A DNA stretch of 64,000 nucleotides from an uncultured Dongia sp. (GCF_936916975.1 NZ_CAKZGO010000023.1:177184-241183), one strand, 5' to 3'; counted from the stretch's first letter, positions 35,286 through 45,901 are shown. The notes: a model not told the origin generated them from the letters alone. Numbers and translations are program-made.

Positions 35286-37214
35286 GTGAATTGGGGTAAA
35301 AACCTGATGATCTGGGTGGCGATCGGCTTATTGCTGGTCGTCCTGTTCCATATGTTCGGCGACGCTTCATCGCGTAGCGCGCAGCCCCCGCTGGCCTATT
35401 CAGATTTTCTCGGCAAGGTGAATGAGAACCAGGTTTCCGACGTAACTATTCGGGGCCCGAACGTCAGCGGTCACACGAGTGACGGGCAGGCCTTCTCCAC
35501 CTACGCGCCGGAAGATCCGAAGCTGGTCGAACTGTTGGCCGCCAAAGGGGTCACGATTACCGCCGTTCCCCTTGATGATGCCATGAGCCCGTTGATGGCT
35601 TTGCTGATCAACTGGGCGCCGCTGCTGATCATCGTCGGTATCTGGATTTTCTTCATGCGCCAGATGCAGGGGCAGGGCGGCAAGGCGATGGGCTTCGGCA
35701 AATCGCGCGCCAAGCTGCTGACCGAGCGCACCGGCCGCGTTACTTTTGACGACGTCGCCGGCATCGAAGAGGCCAAAGGCGAGCTCGAGGAAATTGTCGA
35801 GTTCCTGAAGGACCCGCAGAAATTCCAGCGCCTCGGTGGCAAGATTCCCAAAGGCTGCTTGCTGGTCGGTCCCCCGGGTACCGGTAAGACGCTGCTTGCC
35901 CGCGCCATCGCCGGCGAAGCCAATGTGCCGTTCTTTACAATCTCCGGTTCCGACTTCGTCGAAATGTTTGTTGGCGTCGGTGCCAGCCGCGTCCGTGACA
36001 TGTTCGAGCAGGGCAAGAAGAACGCGCCTTGCATCATTTTCATCGACGAAATCGATGCGGTTGGTCGTCATCGTGGCGCCGGCCTCGGCGGTGGCAATGA
36101 TGAGCGCGAGCAGACCTTGAACCAGATGCTGGTCGAGATGGATGGTTTCGATGCCAATGAAGGCGTCATCATCATCGCCGCGACCAACCGTCCGGACGTG
36201 CTCGATCCCGCCCTGTTGCGTCCGGGCCGTTTCGACCGCCAGATCACGGTGCCGAATCCGGATATCAATGGTCGCGACCAGATCCTGAAGGTCCATATGC
36301 GCAAGGTGCCGCTGGGTCCCGATGTGGACTCGCGCGTCATCGCCCGCGGTACGCCCGGCTTCTCGGGTGCTGATCTTGCCAACCTCGTCAACGAGGCGGC
36401 GCTGATGGCAGCACGGTTCGGCAAGCGCGTCGTCACCATGGCCGATTTCGAATACGCCAAGGACCGCGTGATGATGGGCAGCGAGCGACGCTCCATGGTC
36501 ATGACGCCGGAAGAAAAGCTGGCGACGGCTTACCATGAGGCTGGCCACGCCATCATCAATCTGGAAGTGCCGGAAGCCGATCCGCTCCACAAGGTGACGA
36601 TCATTCCGCGTGGTCGCGCGTTGGGCCTGACCATGTCGCTGCCGGAGAAGGACCGTTACAGCATCTCCAAGACCTGGATGGAAAGCCGCATCGCAATCTG
36701 CTTCGGTGGCCGTATCGCCGAGCAGTTGATCTATGGCGAGGAGCATCTCAATTCGGGTGCATCCAACGACATTCTGCAGGCGACCGAAATGGCCCGCCGC
36801 ATGGTGACCGAGTTCGGCATGAGCGAGGCGCTTGGGCCGCTGCGGTATTCGGACGGTGAGCAGGAAGTATTCCTTGGCTACTCGATGGGTCAGCAGCGCA
36901 AGAGCATGTCGGGTGAGACGATGAAGCTGATCGACCAGGAAGTTCGGCGTATCGTCGAAACCGGCGAGAAGAAGGCGCGTGAATTGCTGACGCGTTATCT
37001 CGATGGCCTGCACACGGTTGCCAAAGCGCTGGTCGAATTCGAGACGCTGAGCGGTGAAGAAGTCCGCGCTCTGTTGAACGGCGAGACCATCCGCCGGGAT
37101 ACCGGGCAGGGCGGTAGTGCCGCCGCCACGCTGAAGCCTCGGTCGTCGATTCCGACCAGTGGCGGTGCAGTCAGTCATCCTGGCTTTGAGCCGAAGCCGC
37201 AGCCGGGTTCCTGA
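35286..37214 (+). CDS. ftsH: ATP-dependent zinc metalloprotease FtsH
   Basis: 642 residues with GTG start and GAGGGATAAAG upstream. TM helices at about 8-24 and 104-124 flank a periplasmic domain. AAA+ domain: Walker A GPPGTGKT at 195-202, Walker [39 protein letters not shown]. Peptidase: HEAGH at 417-421. It degrades membrane and short-lived cytoplasmic proteins, including, in many proteobacteria, LpxC and sigma-32. tilS-ftsH-folP-glmM is a usual alphaproteobacterial order. Confidence 0.98.
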   Translation: MNWGKNLMIWVAIGLLLVVLFHMFGDASSRSAQPPLAYSDFLGKVNENQVSDVTIRGPNVSGHTSDGQAFSTYAPEDPKLVELLAAKGVTITAVPLDDAMSPLMALLINWAPLLIIVGIWIFFMRQMQGQGGKAMGFGKSRAKLLTERTGRVTFDDVAGIEEAKGELEEIVEFLKDPQKFQRLGGKIPKGCLLVGPPGTGKTLLARAIAGEANVPFFTISGSDFVEMFVGVGASRVRDMFEQGKKNAPCIIFIDEIDAVGRHRGAGLGGGNDEREQTLNQMLVEMDGFDANEGVIIIAATNRPDVLDPALLRPGRFDRQITVPNPDINGRDQILKVHMRKVPLGPDVDSRVIARGTPGFSGADLANLVNEAALMAARFGKRVVTMADFEYAKDRVMMGSERRSMVMTPEEKLATAYHEAGHAIINLEVPEADPLHKVTIIPRGRALGLTMSLPEKDRYSISKTWMESRIAICFGGRIAEQLIYGEEHLNSGASNDILQATEMARRMVTEFGMSEALGPLRYSDGEQEVFLGYSMGQQRKSMSGETMKLIDQEVRRIVETGEKKARELLTRYLDGLHTVAKALVEFETLSGEEVRALLNGETIRRDTGQGGSAAATLKPRSSIPTSGGAVSHPGFEPKPQPGS

Positions 37215-37245
37215 CCAGGGCTCAGGCTGATTGATCTGATGTTCC

Positions 37246-37272
37246 GAAGCCCCGCTCGTTCAGCGGGGCTTC
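37246..37272 (+). terminator. Hairpin between ftsH and folP
   Basis: GAAGCCCCGCT (37246-37256) pairs perfectly with 37262-37272 around CGTTC. The following TGGTATCTG is not a good U-tract, so this may attenuate or stabilise rather than fully terminate. Confidence 0.5.
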
Positions 37273-37291
37273 TGGTATCTGGGGGAAATTG

Positions 37292-38362
37292 ATGTCGGGG
37301 ACCTATCTTGTTTCGCCCTATCTCATTCCGACTGGCTTGTTGACCGGGAAGTCGGCTGCGCGGGCGATCGCTGCGAAGCTTGCATTGCCGCTCGCCGGCG
37401 GGCCGATTGCGTTCGCGGCAGCGGAACTCGTGACGCGGGCTGCAGACAGGTCGGGCTTGCGGAAGCCGGTCGCCCTGGCGGACCTGCCAGCGGATTTGCT
37501 GCGGTCCTTTGCAACACGTCGGCAACCTTGGGCAGGCTTCGATCTCACGCGGCCGCTGATCATGGGGATCGTCAATGTTACCCCGGATAGCTTCTCCGAT
37601 GGCGGTGACTTTTTGGAGGCCGCCTCGGCCATTGCGCGCGGTGTTGCACTGGCCGAGGCGGGTGCCGACATTCTTGATATCGGGGGCGAATCAACCCGGC
37701 CGGGCTCGGCGCCGGTGCCGGCAGACGAGGAAGTGCGTCGGGTTATCCCGGTGATCCGTGCGCTGGCGGAGAAGGGGCTTTGCGTTTCGGTTGACACCCG
37801 TCATGCAGCGGTCATGGCGGCCGCGGTCGCAGCCGGCGCGCGCATCATCAATGATGTGACGGCCCTTACCGGCGATTCTGAAAGCGAGCAGGTGGCGGCA
37901 AGATCCGGCGCTGCCATCGTGCTCATGCATATGCTGGGCGAGCCGCAGACCATGCAGGCCAATCCGGTCTATGCCGATGCGACGCTGGACCTGCTCGATT
38001 ATTTTGCTGCCCGCCTGGATCGCCTTGCGGCGCTGGGAGTGGACCGAGCGCGCATCTCGCTCGACCCCGGCATCGGCTTCGGCAAAAAGGACCCGCACAA
38101 TCTGCTGATCCTTCATGAGCTGACCGCGTTCCATGGCCTGGGCTGCCCGCTCACCCTCGGCGTTTCGCGGAAGAGCTTCATCGGCCGCCTGTCCCGAGGC
38201 GAGGCGCCCAAGGAACGCATGGCCGGGTCGATCACCCTTGCCGCCCTGGGCCTGGGCCAGGGGGTGCAGATCGTGCGTGTCCACGATGTCCCGGAAACAT
38301 GCCAGGCCAGGGCGATGATGGCCGCTTTGGAGACGGTCGGGTCCGGAGATGGTTTGATATGA
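37292..38362 (+). CDS. folP: Dihydropteroate synthase
   Basis: 356 residues. The catalytic barrel starts near residue 90 with IMGIVNVTPDSFSDGGDF, followed by ILDIGGESTRPGS, SVDTRHAAV, IINDVTAL, and the C-terminal GVSRKSFIGRL. It condenses p-aminobenzoate with dihydropterin pyrophosphate. About 85 N-terminal residues precede the usual beginning of the enzyme (around 280 residues); this extension is seen in other alphaproteobacterial FolP proteins. GGGGGAAATTG precedes the ATG. Confidence 0.95.
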   Translation: MSGTYLVSPYLIPTGLLTGKSAARAIAAKLALPLAGGPIAFAAAELVTRAADRSGLRKPVALADLPADLLRSFATRRQPWAGFDLTRPLIMGIVNVTPDSFSDGGDFLEAASAIARGVALAEAGADILDIGGESTRPGSAPVPADEEVRRVIPVIRALAEKGLCVSVDTRHAAVMAAAVAAGARIINDVTALTGDSESEQVAARSGAAIVLMHMLGEPQTMQANPVYADATLDLLDYFAARLDRLAALGVDRARISLDPGIGFGKKDPHNLLILHELTAFHGLGCPLTLGVSRKSFIGRLSRGEAPKERMAGSITLAALGLGQGVQIVRVHDVPETCQARAMMAALETVGSGDGLI

Positions 38363-38417
38363 GGGCCCGAGGCGGTAAAGTGGCCGAATTGCAAAGATTG
38401 CCGAGGCTGGCCAGATC

Positions 38418-39779
38418 ATGACCCGTAAATTGTTCGGCACCGATGGGGTGCGTGGCTTGGCCAATTCCGAGCCGATCACGGCCATGACCGCCTTGCGCCT
38501 GGCGCTGGCGGCGGGGGCGCATTTCACGCGCGGCGGGCACCGGCACCGGGTCATCATCGGCAAGGATACGCGCCTCTCCGGCTATATGCTGGAAACAGCG
38601 CTGACCTCCGGGTTTCTCTCCATGGGCATGGATGTCATGCTGCTCGGGCCGTTGCCGACGCCGGCGGTTGCCATGCTGACGCGCTCGATGCGGGCCGATC
38701 TCGGTGTGATGATCTCGGCCTCGCACAACCCGTATGAAGACAACGGCATCAAGCTGTTCGGGCCGGATGGCTATAAGCTCTCCGATGAAATCGAGGCGGA
38801 GATCGAGAGCCGCGTTCTTGGTACTGGGTTCGAGCCAGCGCAGGGTTTGGCACCTTCGGCGCAGTTGGGTCGCGCCAAGCGCATCGACGACGCGCAGGGC
38901 CGCTATATCGAATTCGTGAAATCGAGTTTCCCCAAGGGGCTCAGCCTGGAGGGCATGCGCGTCGTCATCGATTGCGCCAATGGTGCGGCCTATAAGGTGG
39001 CACCCACCGTGCTGTGGGAGTTGGGCGCCGATGTCGTGGCGATTGCCAACGAGCCGGACGGCACCAACATCAATGCCGCCTGCGGCGCTGTGCATACCGA
39101 GCGCCTGTGCGAGCAGGTGAAGGCGAGCGGCGCGCATCTTGGCATAGCACTCGATGGCGATGCCGACCGGGTGATCGTGGTTGATGAAACCGGCACGGTG
39201 ATCGACGGTGACCAGCTGATGGGGCTCATCGCCGAAAGCTGGCAGAGTGCCGGACGCCTGACTGGCGACGGCATTGCGGCGACGGTCATGTCCAATCTGG
39301 GTCTGGAACGTCACCTGGGTAGGCTGGGCCTCAAGCTGCACCGGACGTCGGTCGGGGATCGCTATGTGGTGGAGGCGATGCGGCGTCTCGGCCTCAATAT
39401 CGGCGGCGAACAATCCGGCCATATCATCCTCAGCGATTTCGCCACGACCGGCGATGGCCTGATTGCAGCGCTGCAGGTGCTGGCCGTGCTGATCAAGGCG
39501 GACCGGCCGGCCAGCGTTGCGGGGCGCGTCTTTGCACCGTTGCCGCAGCTGCTGAAGAATGTGCGCTACCAGCAGGGGGCCAAGCCGCCGCTGGAACAAT
39601 CACGCGTGAAGGATGCCATTGCCGCCGGGGAAGCCGCGCTGAATGGCAGCGGGCGTCTGCTGATCCGCAAATCCGGCACCGAGCCGTTGATCCGCGTCAT
39701 GGCGGAAGGCGAAGACCAGAAACTCATCGCGCAAGTGGTCGACGACATTGTCGAGGCCGTGACCGCCGCCACCAAATGA
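38418..39779 (+). CDS. glmM: Phosphoglucosamine mutase
   Basis: 453 residues. FGTDGVRG opens the protein, the phosphoserine loop is [12 protein letters not shown] with Ser102 as the phosphorylated residue, the metal loop is ALDGDADR, the sugar loop GGEQSGH and the phosphate-binding loop [12 protein letters not shown]. It converts glucosamine 6-phosphate to glucosamine 1-phosphate for UDP-GlcNAc synthesis. Confidence 0.98.
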   Translation: MTRKLFGTDGVRGLANSEPITAMTALRLALAAGAHFTRGGHRHRVIIGKDTRLSGYMLETALTSGFLSMGMDVMLLGPLPTPAVAMLTRSMRADLGVMISASHNPYEDNGIKLFGPDGYKLSDEIEAEIESRVLGTGFEPAQGLAPSAQLGRAKRIDDAQGRYIEFVKSSFPKGLSLEGMRVVIDCANGAAYKVAPTVLWELGADVVAIANEPDGTNINAACGAVHTERLCEQVKASGAHLGIALDGDADRVIVVDETGTVIDGDQLMGLIAESWQSAGRLTGDGIAATVMSNLGLERHLGRLGLKLHRTSVGDRYVVEAMRRLGLNIGGEQSGHIILSDFATTGDGLIAALQVLAVLIKADRPASVAGRVFAPLPQLLKNVRYQQGAKPPLEQSRVKDAIAAGEAALNGSGRLLIRKSGTEPLIRVMAEGEDQKLIAQVVDDIVEAVTAATK

Positions 39780-39812
39780 CCGACGAAGCAATCGCCACGT
39801 AGAGGAAGAGAA

Positions 39813-40202
39813 ATGGCCAACCGTCTGCTGCATACGATGATCCGCGTCATGGACATGGACAAGTCGATCGATTTCTACACGCGCCATCTCGGGATGAAGA
39901 TGCTGCGCCGGAAGGATTATCCGTCGGGCGAGTTCACGCTGGCCTTTGTCGGCTATGGCGACGAGGACGATCATGCGGTGATTGAGCTCACGCATAACTG
40001 GGGCCGCAAGGAGCCCTATGAGATCGGCACCGCGTTCGGCCATCTTGCCGTCGGCGTTGAGGACATCTATGGGACGTGCGAGAAGCTCGCCAAGGAAGGC
40101 GTCAAGATTCCCCGCCCCGCCGGCCCGATGGCCCATGGCGGGTCGGTCATCGCCTTCGTCGAAGACCCCGACGGCTACAAGATCGAGCTGGTGCAGAAAT
40201 AG
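39813..40202 (+). CDS. gloA: Lactoylglutathione lyase (glyoxalase I)
   Basis: 129 residues, VOC fold. HTMIRVMDMDKSIDFYTRHLGMK has the first metal ligand His; VIELTHNWG the Glu; FGHLAVGVEDIY the second His; VIAFVEDPDGYKIELVQ the second Glu. It converts the methylglyoxal-glutathione hemithioacetal to S-lactoylglutathione. GAGGAAGAGAA precedes the ATG. Confidence 0.95.
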   Translation: MANRLLHTMIRVMDMDKSIDFYTRHLGMKMLRRKDYPSGEFTLAFVGYGDEDDHAVIELTHNWGRKEPYEIGTAFGHLAVGVEDIYGTCEKLAKEGVKIPRPAGPMAHGGSVIAFVEDPDGYKIELVQK

Positions 40203-40220
40203 CGCACGGCGTCCGCTTGG

Positions 40221-40823
40221 TCAGAGATAGACCGAGGGACTCTCAAGATCGCCCTGCCAGTCGTAGATGGCGAGCAAGGGTTCGGCCAGCGTGCGCATGG
40301 CGTGGGGCTGGCCGGAATGGTGAAGGACGAAGCCGCCGGGCGGCACGATCTGCTCACGTTCCGGCACGATCCATTGCGCCTTGCCGGACACCACCATGTA
40401 GAGCTCGACCGCCGGGTGGCTATGCAGGGGATAGAATGTCTCCGGCGCCATCAGCGTGAATCCGACCACGCTGTTGCCGTTGCGCAGGGGCCCGCTGGGG
40501 CCGATCAGCTCGGCAAAGGCGACGCGCCGGTCGAGGTCGGGATCATGCGCCAGCTTTGGATAGTGGTAGCTCCAGGGCAGACGCTCGTTGAGCGCCGCGA
40601 TGGCGTCCATGATGCCGCCGTCCGGCGTGAGGGCTGATCGCAGGATCGGGTCGTAATCGTGGCCGTGGTCGTGGTCGGCACTTGCGAATGCCACGGCCGG
40701 CCTTGCACCCCGTGCCGCATCGGCAAGGTGGCGCGCTGCCCGGCCGGCATCGTCCAGCTGGACCGGCAGACGGTCGATGCTGGCGGCGATAGCGCGGGTC
40801 AGCGCGAGGAACGGGTTCAACAA
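40221..40823 (-). CDS. Dimethylsulfoniopropionate-lyase-family cupin (DddQ/DddL-like)
   Basis: 200 residues starting with TTG (TTG 40820 also possible), with AAGGGAAC just upstream. LPWSYHYPKLAHDPDLDRRVAFAELIGPSGPLRN is followed by a cupin core, GFTLMAPETFYPLHSHPAVELYMVVSGKAQW, with the H-x-H-P-A-x-E-x-Y metal-binding motif. A later His (HHSGQPHAM) would be the last metal ligand. This pattern is the DMSP-lyase family (PF16867). True DMSP cleavage is not certain, because many homologues of the family have other or unknown roles. A gltA terminator separates it from gltA. Confidence 0.75.
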   Translation of the reverse strand: MLNPFLALTRAIAASIDRLPVQLDDAGRAARHLADAARGARPAVAFASADHDHGHDYDPILRSALTPDGGIMDAIAALNERLPWSYHYPKLAHDPDLDRRVAFAELIGPSGPLRNGNSVVGFTLMAPETFYPLHSHPAVELYMVVSGKAQWIVPEREQIVPPGGFVLHHSGQPHAMRTLAEPLLAIYDWQGDLESPSVYL

Positions 40824-40855
40824 GATGTTCCCTTTACGATGGGGGCAGACAAAAA

Positions 40856-40891
40856 GACACCGACGACATCTGCAAAGACGTCATCGGTGTC
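40856..40891 (-). terminator. Rho-independent terminator of gltA
   Basis: On the minus strand a 12-bp stem (40880-40891 with 40856-40867, one G-U pair) is followed by TTTTTGT. It lies 31 bases after the gltA stop codon. Confidence 0.88.
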
Positions 40892-40922
40892 TGGTCTTGC
40901 GTAGCCGAATGCCGGCCGGCGC

Positions 40923-42347
40923 TTACTTGCGCTTGTTGATCGGCACGTAGGGGCGCTCGCCATAGCCGGTATAGAGCTGGCGTGGGCGGCCGATGCGCTG
41001 GGTGGGGTCTTCGATCATCTCTTTCCACTGCGCGACCCAGCCGACGGTCCGCGCGACGGCGAACAGCACGGTGAACATCGAGGTCGGGAAACCGATCGCC
41101 TGGAGAATGATGCCCGAATAGAAATCGACGTTCGGGTAGAGCTTGTGCGAGATGAAGTAATCGTCCGAGAGGGCGATCTTCTCGAGTTCCATCGCCAACT
41201 CAAGCACCGGATCGTTGCGCTTGCCCAAGGCATCGAGCACCTCGTGGCAGGATTTCCGCATCACCGAGGCGCGCGGATCGTAGTTCTTGTAGACGCGGTG
41301 GCCGAAGCCCATCAGGCGGGTGTTGTCCTGCTTGGACTTCACCTTGCCGATGTATTCCTTGATGTTGTCCTTGTGGCCGATCTCGGCCAGCATCTTCAAC
41401 ACGGCTTCGTTGGCACCGCCATGGGCCGGGCCCCACAGGCAGGCGATGCCGGCGGCAATGCAGGCAAACGGATTGGCGCCGGAGGACCCCGCCATGCGCA
41501 CGGTCGAGGTCGAGGCGTTCTGCTCGTGATCGGCATGGAGGATGAAGATCTTGTCCATGGCCGCGGCGACGACGGGATCGATCTTGTATTCCTCGGCCGG
41601 GACCGCGAAGGTCATGCGCAGGAAGTTCTCGGCATAGGACAGGTTGTTCTGCGGGTACACGAAAGGCTGGCCGACCGAATATTTATAGGCCATGGCAGCG
41701 ATCGTCGGCACCTTGGCGATCAAGCGGTGTGAGGCAATCATGCGCTGGCGCGGATCGTGGATATCGGTGCTGTCGTGATAGAAGGCAGAGAGGGCGCCGA
41801 CCACGCCGACCATGACGGCCATCGGATGCGCGTCGCGGCGGAAGCCGGAGAAGAAGCGCGCGATCTGCTCGTGCAGCATGGTGTGATAGGTGATGTTCTT
41901 TTCGAACTCGGCCTTCTGCTTGGCGGTCGGCAATTCGCCTTCGAGCAGCAGGTAGCAGACTTCCATGAAGTCGCTGTTTTCGGCGAGGTCTTCGATCTTG
42001 TAGCCGCGATGGGTCAGGATGCCGACATCGCCGTCGATATAGGTGATGGCTGATTGCGTCGATCCGGTTGAACCGTAGCCCGGATCATATGTGAACAGGC
42101 CCTGTTCGCCGTAGAGCTTGCGGATGTCGACCACGTCCGGGCCGACCGTGCCTTTGAGGATCGGCAGCTCGAAGCCCTTCCCGTTGCGGCTGTCCTTTAC
42201 TGCGACGGCCGCGTAGGCCTTGGGGGCGGCCGGCCTGATGCCGCTGTCGACCGTCTTGGCACGCGGCTTGGCTGTTTTGGCGGCCGTCTTCACGACCTTC
42301 TTGGATTTCTCTGCTACGGTTTTTTTCTTGCTCGTCTTGCCAGCCAT
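40923..42347 (-). CDS. gltA: Type II citrate synthase with Lys/Ala-rich N-terminal tail
   Basis: 474 residues. The core begins near residue 59 ([21 protein letters not shown]) and has the GltA blocks [50 protein letters not shown] with catalytic His, [14 protein letters not shown] with the second His, and [17 protein letters not shown]. It condenses oxaloacetate and acetyl-CoA. The first 57 or so residues are a basic, low-complexity tail ([30 protein letters not shown]) that looks like histone H1 or AlgP and is not part of normal citrate synthases. ATG 42347 is preceded by AAGGGAAACGAC. Confidence 0.96.
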   Translation of the reverse strand: MAGKTSKKKTVAEKSKKVVKTAAKTAKPRAKTVDSGIRPAAPKAYAAVAVKDSRNGKGFELPILKGTVGPDVVDIRKLYGEQGLFTYDPGYGSTGSTQSAITYIDGDVGILTHRGYKIEDLAENSDFMEVCYLLLEGELPTAKQKAEFEKNITYHTMLHEQIARFFSGFRRDAHPMAVMVGVVGALSAFYHDSTDIHDPRQRMIASHRLIAKVPTIAAMAYKYSVGQPFVYPQNNLSYAENFLRMTFAVPAEEYKIDPVVAAAMDKIFILHADHEQNASTSTVRMAGSSGANPFACIAAGIACLWGPAHGGANEAVLKMLAEIGHKDNIKEYIGKVKSKQDNTRLMGFGHRVYKNYDPRASVMRKSCHEVLDALGKRNDPVLELAMELEKIALSDDYFISHKLYPNVDFYSGIILQAIGFPTSMFTVLFAVARTVGWVAQWKEMIEDPTQRIGRPRQLYTGYGERPYVPINKRK

Positions 42348-42592
42348 GTCGTTTCCCTTCATCGGATCTCAAGTCCGCCCAGCGCGGTCGCGCCAACGGC
42401 ATGCCGCAGATGTTGCTGCGTATGCTAATACATATAAGGTTAACGGATGGTGACGCATCTGTCATCTGGTGTGAATACCCCTGGATAGGGAGCAGTGCGG
42501 AGATGCTGCCTATTGATCCGCAAAGGAAAACCTCACACTCCGGGGAAAATGGCGGGCTTTCCTTTGCCTGAAAAAGCCGCGACACTTGGCCC

Positions 42593-43552
42593 ATGTTGCG
42601 TGTTGAAAATCTGGTTTTCGACTATCCCGGCCACCGCGCGCTGGATGATGTCACTCTGACCCTCGGTCAGGGCACGATCACCGCGCTGGTCGGGCCCAAT
42701 GGCGCGGGCAAATCGACCCTTATGCGCGTCTGCGCCGCCCTCGATCAGCCCTTTTCGGGGCAGGTTCACCTCGATGATCTCGATGTCCATGCCGATCCCC
42801 GCGGGGCGCATCGACGCATGGGCTTCCTGCCCGATTTCTTCGGACTCTATGACGACCTCACCGTCGCGCAATGCCTGCACTACCGCGCTGCTTCGCAAGG
42901 TGTCCCGTCAGCGCTGCGGAAGTCGGTGGTCGAGACAGTGGCCGAACGACTGGAAATCGCGGATCGGCTGGGCCAGAAGGCGGGCACCTTGTCACGTGGC
43001 CTACGGCAGCGCCTGGCCATCGCCCAGGCCGTGCTCCATGAACCCAAATTCCTGATGCTGGATGAACCGGCGGCCGGCCTCGACCCTTCCGCCCGCATCG
43101 GCCTCTCTGGCGTGCTGCGCGCTCTCGCGCGGGGCGGCATGACCGTCCTGGTCTCGTCACATATCCTTGCCGAGCTTGAGGATTACTCGACCCATATCCT
43201 GATGCTGAAGCAGGGAAGGGTGGTCGATCATGCGCCGCTCATCACCATGGGGGCGGTGACAGGGCGGCGGATCGAAATCCGTCTCGACTTTGCCCATGTG
43301 GTGCCGGATCTGCGCCGGCGGCTGGCGGGTGTTCCCGGCGTTGAGGTGATCAGTTGCGGCATCGACGAGGCCATCGTCATGTCAGATCCCGACCCGGCAG
43401 AGCGGGCGATCATGCTCGCAGCTGTCCTGGCGGCCGGGTTGCCGCTGGCTTCCTTTGCGCCGGAGCGGCGCAGTCTCCAGGATATTTATCTGGCGCGGAT
43501 GAAGGCGGTAGCGGAACGGCCGCCGCCCTTGCGCCTGGTAGGGCCATCGTGA
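42593..43552 (+). CDS. ABC transporter ATP-binding protein (ABC-2 type exporter)
   Basis: 319 residues. Walker A GPNGAGKST, signature LSRGLRQRLAIAQAV (variant of LSGGQ), Walker B FLMLDEPAAGLDP and VLVSSHILAELE are present, as in multidrug/ABC-2 export ATPases. The C-terminal 90 residues resemble the regulatory extension of that group. It is 7 bases upstream of its probable membrane partner. Substrate unknown. Confidence 0.9.
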   Translation: MLRVENLVFDYPGHRALDDVTLTLGQGTITALVGPNGAGKSTLMRVCAALDQPFSGQVHLDDLDVHADPRGAHRRMGFLPDFFGLYDDLTVAQCLHYRAASQGVPSALRKSVVETVAERLEIADRLGQKAGTLSRGLRQRLAIAQAVLHEPKFLMLDEPAAGLDPSARIGLSGVLRALARGGMTVLVSSHILAELEDYSTHILMLKQGRVVDHAPLITMGAVTGRRIEIRLDFAHVVPDLRRRLAGVPGVEVISCGIDEAIVMSDPDPAERAIMLAAVLAAGLPLASFAPERRSLQDIYLARMKAVAERPPPLRLVGPS

Positions 43553-43559
43553 GGCTGGC

Positions 43560-44954
43560 ATGAGTCTCGATCTCAACCCTGAATTCCAGCGGAACTTGTG
43601 GCTGCACCTTGGCTGGCAGCGGATGATGGCCGCCTTCATCGTCGGCGTCACGATCGCTTATGCGGTTTTTCTGGTGAGCGATTACGACAAGGTTTCCTAT
43701 GCGGCCAATCTACTTTCCGTCATCGTGCTCGGCATGTGGGGGCCGCGCAGAGCGGCTGACGCATTGGCGGAAGAGGTGGCAGGCGGTACCTGGGAGGGCC
43801 AACGCATGTCGGGCCTGTCAGCCTGGGCAATGACCTGGGGCAAGCTGATCGGTGGTTGCAGCTTTGTTTGGTATTGCGGCTTCCTTGCCTTGGCGATCTA
43901 TGCGTTTGCTGGGTTCAAGATGGGCTTTCCAGGCGGGCGGGCCGGGAATTTTTGGCTCGGCATCTATCTGGTACTGATCGGTGCCTGCCTGGCACATGCC
44001 AGTGCGATGGCTGTGGCTCTGATCCGCTTGCGCAAAACTGTGCAGTATCGGCGCCTGACCATCACCCTGGCGCAGACCGTGGGCTTGGTTGTCTATCTGG
44101 CAGTGAGCGGCAGCGGGACAGCGCCGGTACTGAACGACGAGAGTTTTTCGCCGCGCATCGGCTATGTCTATGACACGGCCTATTCCTGGCCTCTGATCCG
44201 GGCGGTGGTCGGGACGATCTTCTTGCTTTGGGCCGTCGCCGCCGTCTTTCGCCTGATGCGCGGCGAGCTGCAATACCGCGCCTGGCCTTGGCTGTGGGTG
44301 CTGTTCCTTGGATTTTGTGCCGTGCTCGCGGCCGGGATCGCCCCTTGGCCTGGTGGTGGCATGATCGGCGCCGCCTTGCCGGTCTTTGGCCTCATGGTCT
44401 GCTTGACTTATGTTGCGGCTTTGGCCGACCGGCGCGATCCCATCCACTATCGCTCCGGCTTCATCGCGCTCCGCCGTGGCGATTTCAGCCGTGCAGCGGT
44501 TGAAATACCGTGGTGGCTGATCAGTTACGTCGCGACCATCGCCGCTGCCGGTGTTTGCCTGGCGGCCCTGTCGACTGACACGTCCCTGTGGCCCAACAGT
44601 TTGACGGAATTGCTGCTGCGCGTGCGCCTGCTGTCCCTCGATCATCTGGTCGAGACGATCCTGCTGGTGGTGCTGTTCCTGGCGCGCGATCTTATGGTGC
44701 TGCTGTGGCTCAGCTTCGGTGAATGGCGCAATCGCTCGGATATCACCTGGCTGGTCTATTTGGCCCTCATCTACTGGCCGGTGGGCATAATCCTGATCTA
44801 TGCTGGCTATGGGCAGTACAGTACCGTCGTTCTGCCGGTCGCGACCGACGATCTGGTGCTTAACTTCACACCGATCGCTGTGCAGCTGGCGGTGGTCGGC
44901 GCCATGTTGCATCGCCGTTGGATCCAGGCGACACGAGGCGGCAGTGCCGTATAA
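43560..44954 (+). CDS. ABC transporter membrane protein, partner of the upstream ATPase
   Basis: 464 residues with roughly 10-12 hydrophobic segments and no other recognised domain. The N-terminal block (WGPRRAADALAEEVAGGTWEGQRMSGLSAWAMTWGKLIGG) is typical of ABC-2 membrane proteins, in which an LRTPLS/GT-like segment precedes the first long TM run. Together with the upstream gene it forms a two-gene exporter or membrane-maintenance module. No substrate can be given. Confidence 0.75.
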   Translation: MSLDLNPEFQRNLWLHLGWQRMMAAFIVGVTIAYAVFLVSDYDKVSYAANLLSVIVLGMWGPRRAADALAEEVAGGTWEGQRMSGLSAWAMTWGKLIGGCSFVWYCGFLALAIYAFAGFKMGFPGGRAGNFWLGIYLVLIGACLAHASAMAVALIRLRKTVQYRRLTITLAQTVGLVVYLAVSGSGTAPVLNDESFSPRIGYVYDTAYSWPLIRAVVGTIFLLWAVAAVFRLMRGELQYRAWPWLWVLFLGFCAVLAAGIAPWPGGGMIGAALPVFGLMVCLTYVAALADRRDPIHYRSGFIALRRGDFSRAAVEIPWWLISYVATIAAAGVCLAALSTDTSLWPNSLTELLLRVRLLSLDHLVETILLVVLFLARDLMVLLWLSFGEWRNRSDITWLVYLALIYWPVGIILIYAGYGQYSTVVLPVATDDLVLNFTPIAVQLAVVGAMLHRRWIQATRGGSAV

Positions 44955-45037
44955 GCGGCCATAGACACCCGGACTTTATCCCTGTCATACTAGCGTCAAA
45001 TAAGAAGCTAGAAAACGTCAACAGGGTGAGGCTGGTT

Positions 45038-45901
45038 GTGTCGCGGGTTTTGGCGCGTCCCTATCTATTGCTCTCTCCAGCCATTCTGTCGCTGTCGCTC
45101 CTGATGGTGGCGCCGGTGGTGTTTGTGCTGATCTATTCGTTCTGGCTGCGCACCGCCGAAGGGCTTGACGTGCCGGCCTTCCAGTTCGGCAACTGGGTCA
45201 ATTTCTTCAACGACTATTTCTACTGGATGGCCTTGGGCAGCACGTTCAAGACTGCCTTCATCACCACCATCATCTGCATCATCCTGGGTTATCCAACGGC
45301 CTATTTCCTGGCGCGGGCGCAGATCCGTAACCGCGGCTTGCTGCTGTTCCTGATGTTCCTGCCGTTCTGGGTTTCCTACATCATCCGCACGATGTCCTGG
45401 ATCAACGTGCTGGGAAAAAACGGCTTCGTCAACGCGGTGCTGATGGGCTCGGGCCTGATCGATGAGCCGATGAAGCTGCTCTACAACGATTTCTCGGTGA
45501 TCATGGGGCTGGTCTATTTCATGCTGCCCTACATGATCATCAACGTCTATGTCAGCCTGGACGGCATCGACCGCAATCTTGAATCGGCTGCAAGGGTGCT
45601 GGGCTGTACGCCGTGGCAGAGTTTCTGGGAGGTTACGCTGCCCTTGTCGCTGCCGGGCCTTGGCGCTGGCTCCCTGCTTTGTTTCGTGCTGGCCGCCGGG
45701 TCCTATGTGACGCCGCGCCTGCTGGGCGGGACCGATACGCTGTTCTTCCCGGATCTCATTTACGAAGCCATCATCTCGCAGCTCGATTGGCCGTTTGGCG
45801 CGGTCCTTTCCATCGTCATGCTGGTGGCGCTGGGACTGGTCATCGCTGTTTACAACCGGTTCATGAATCTCTCCGACGTCTATCGGAGTTTCGCGCGATG
45901 A
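45038..45901 (+). CDS. Polyamine-type ABC transporter permease (PotB/PotH-like), second system
   Basis: About 287 residues from a GTG with GAGG six bases upstream; longer in-frame starts overlap the previous gene and add non-conserved sequence. Six TM segments; EAA loop ESAARVLGCTPWQSFWEVTLP; then AAGSYVTPRLLGG, the PotB/PotH signature. Its stop overlaps the start of the second permease (ATGA). Confidence 0.9.
   Translation: MSRVLARPYLLLSPAILSLSLLMVAPVVFVLIYSFWLRTAEGLDVPAFQFGNWVNFFNDYFYWMALGSTFKTAFITTIICIILGYPTAYFLARAQIRNRGLLLFLMFLPFWVSYIIRTMSWINVLGKNGFVNAVLMGSGLIDEPMKLLYNDFSVIMGLVYFMLPYMIINVYVSLDGIDRNLESAARVLGCTPWQSFWEVTLPLSLPGLGAGSLLCFVLAAGSYVTPRLLGGTDTLFFPDLIYEAIISQLDWPFGAVLSIVMLVALGLVIAVYNRFMNLSDVYRSFAR

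Noticed and set aside
35400..37178. Very long open frame antisense to ftsH (592 codons), and similar antisense frames opposite tkt (17390-18967), gltA, tolA and others
   Set aside because: High GC with strong third-position bias commonly leaves the complementary strand open. The products are His/Arg/Asp-rich and lack domains, while the sense frames encode clear conserved proteins.
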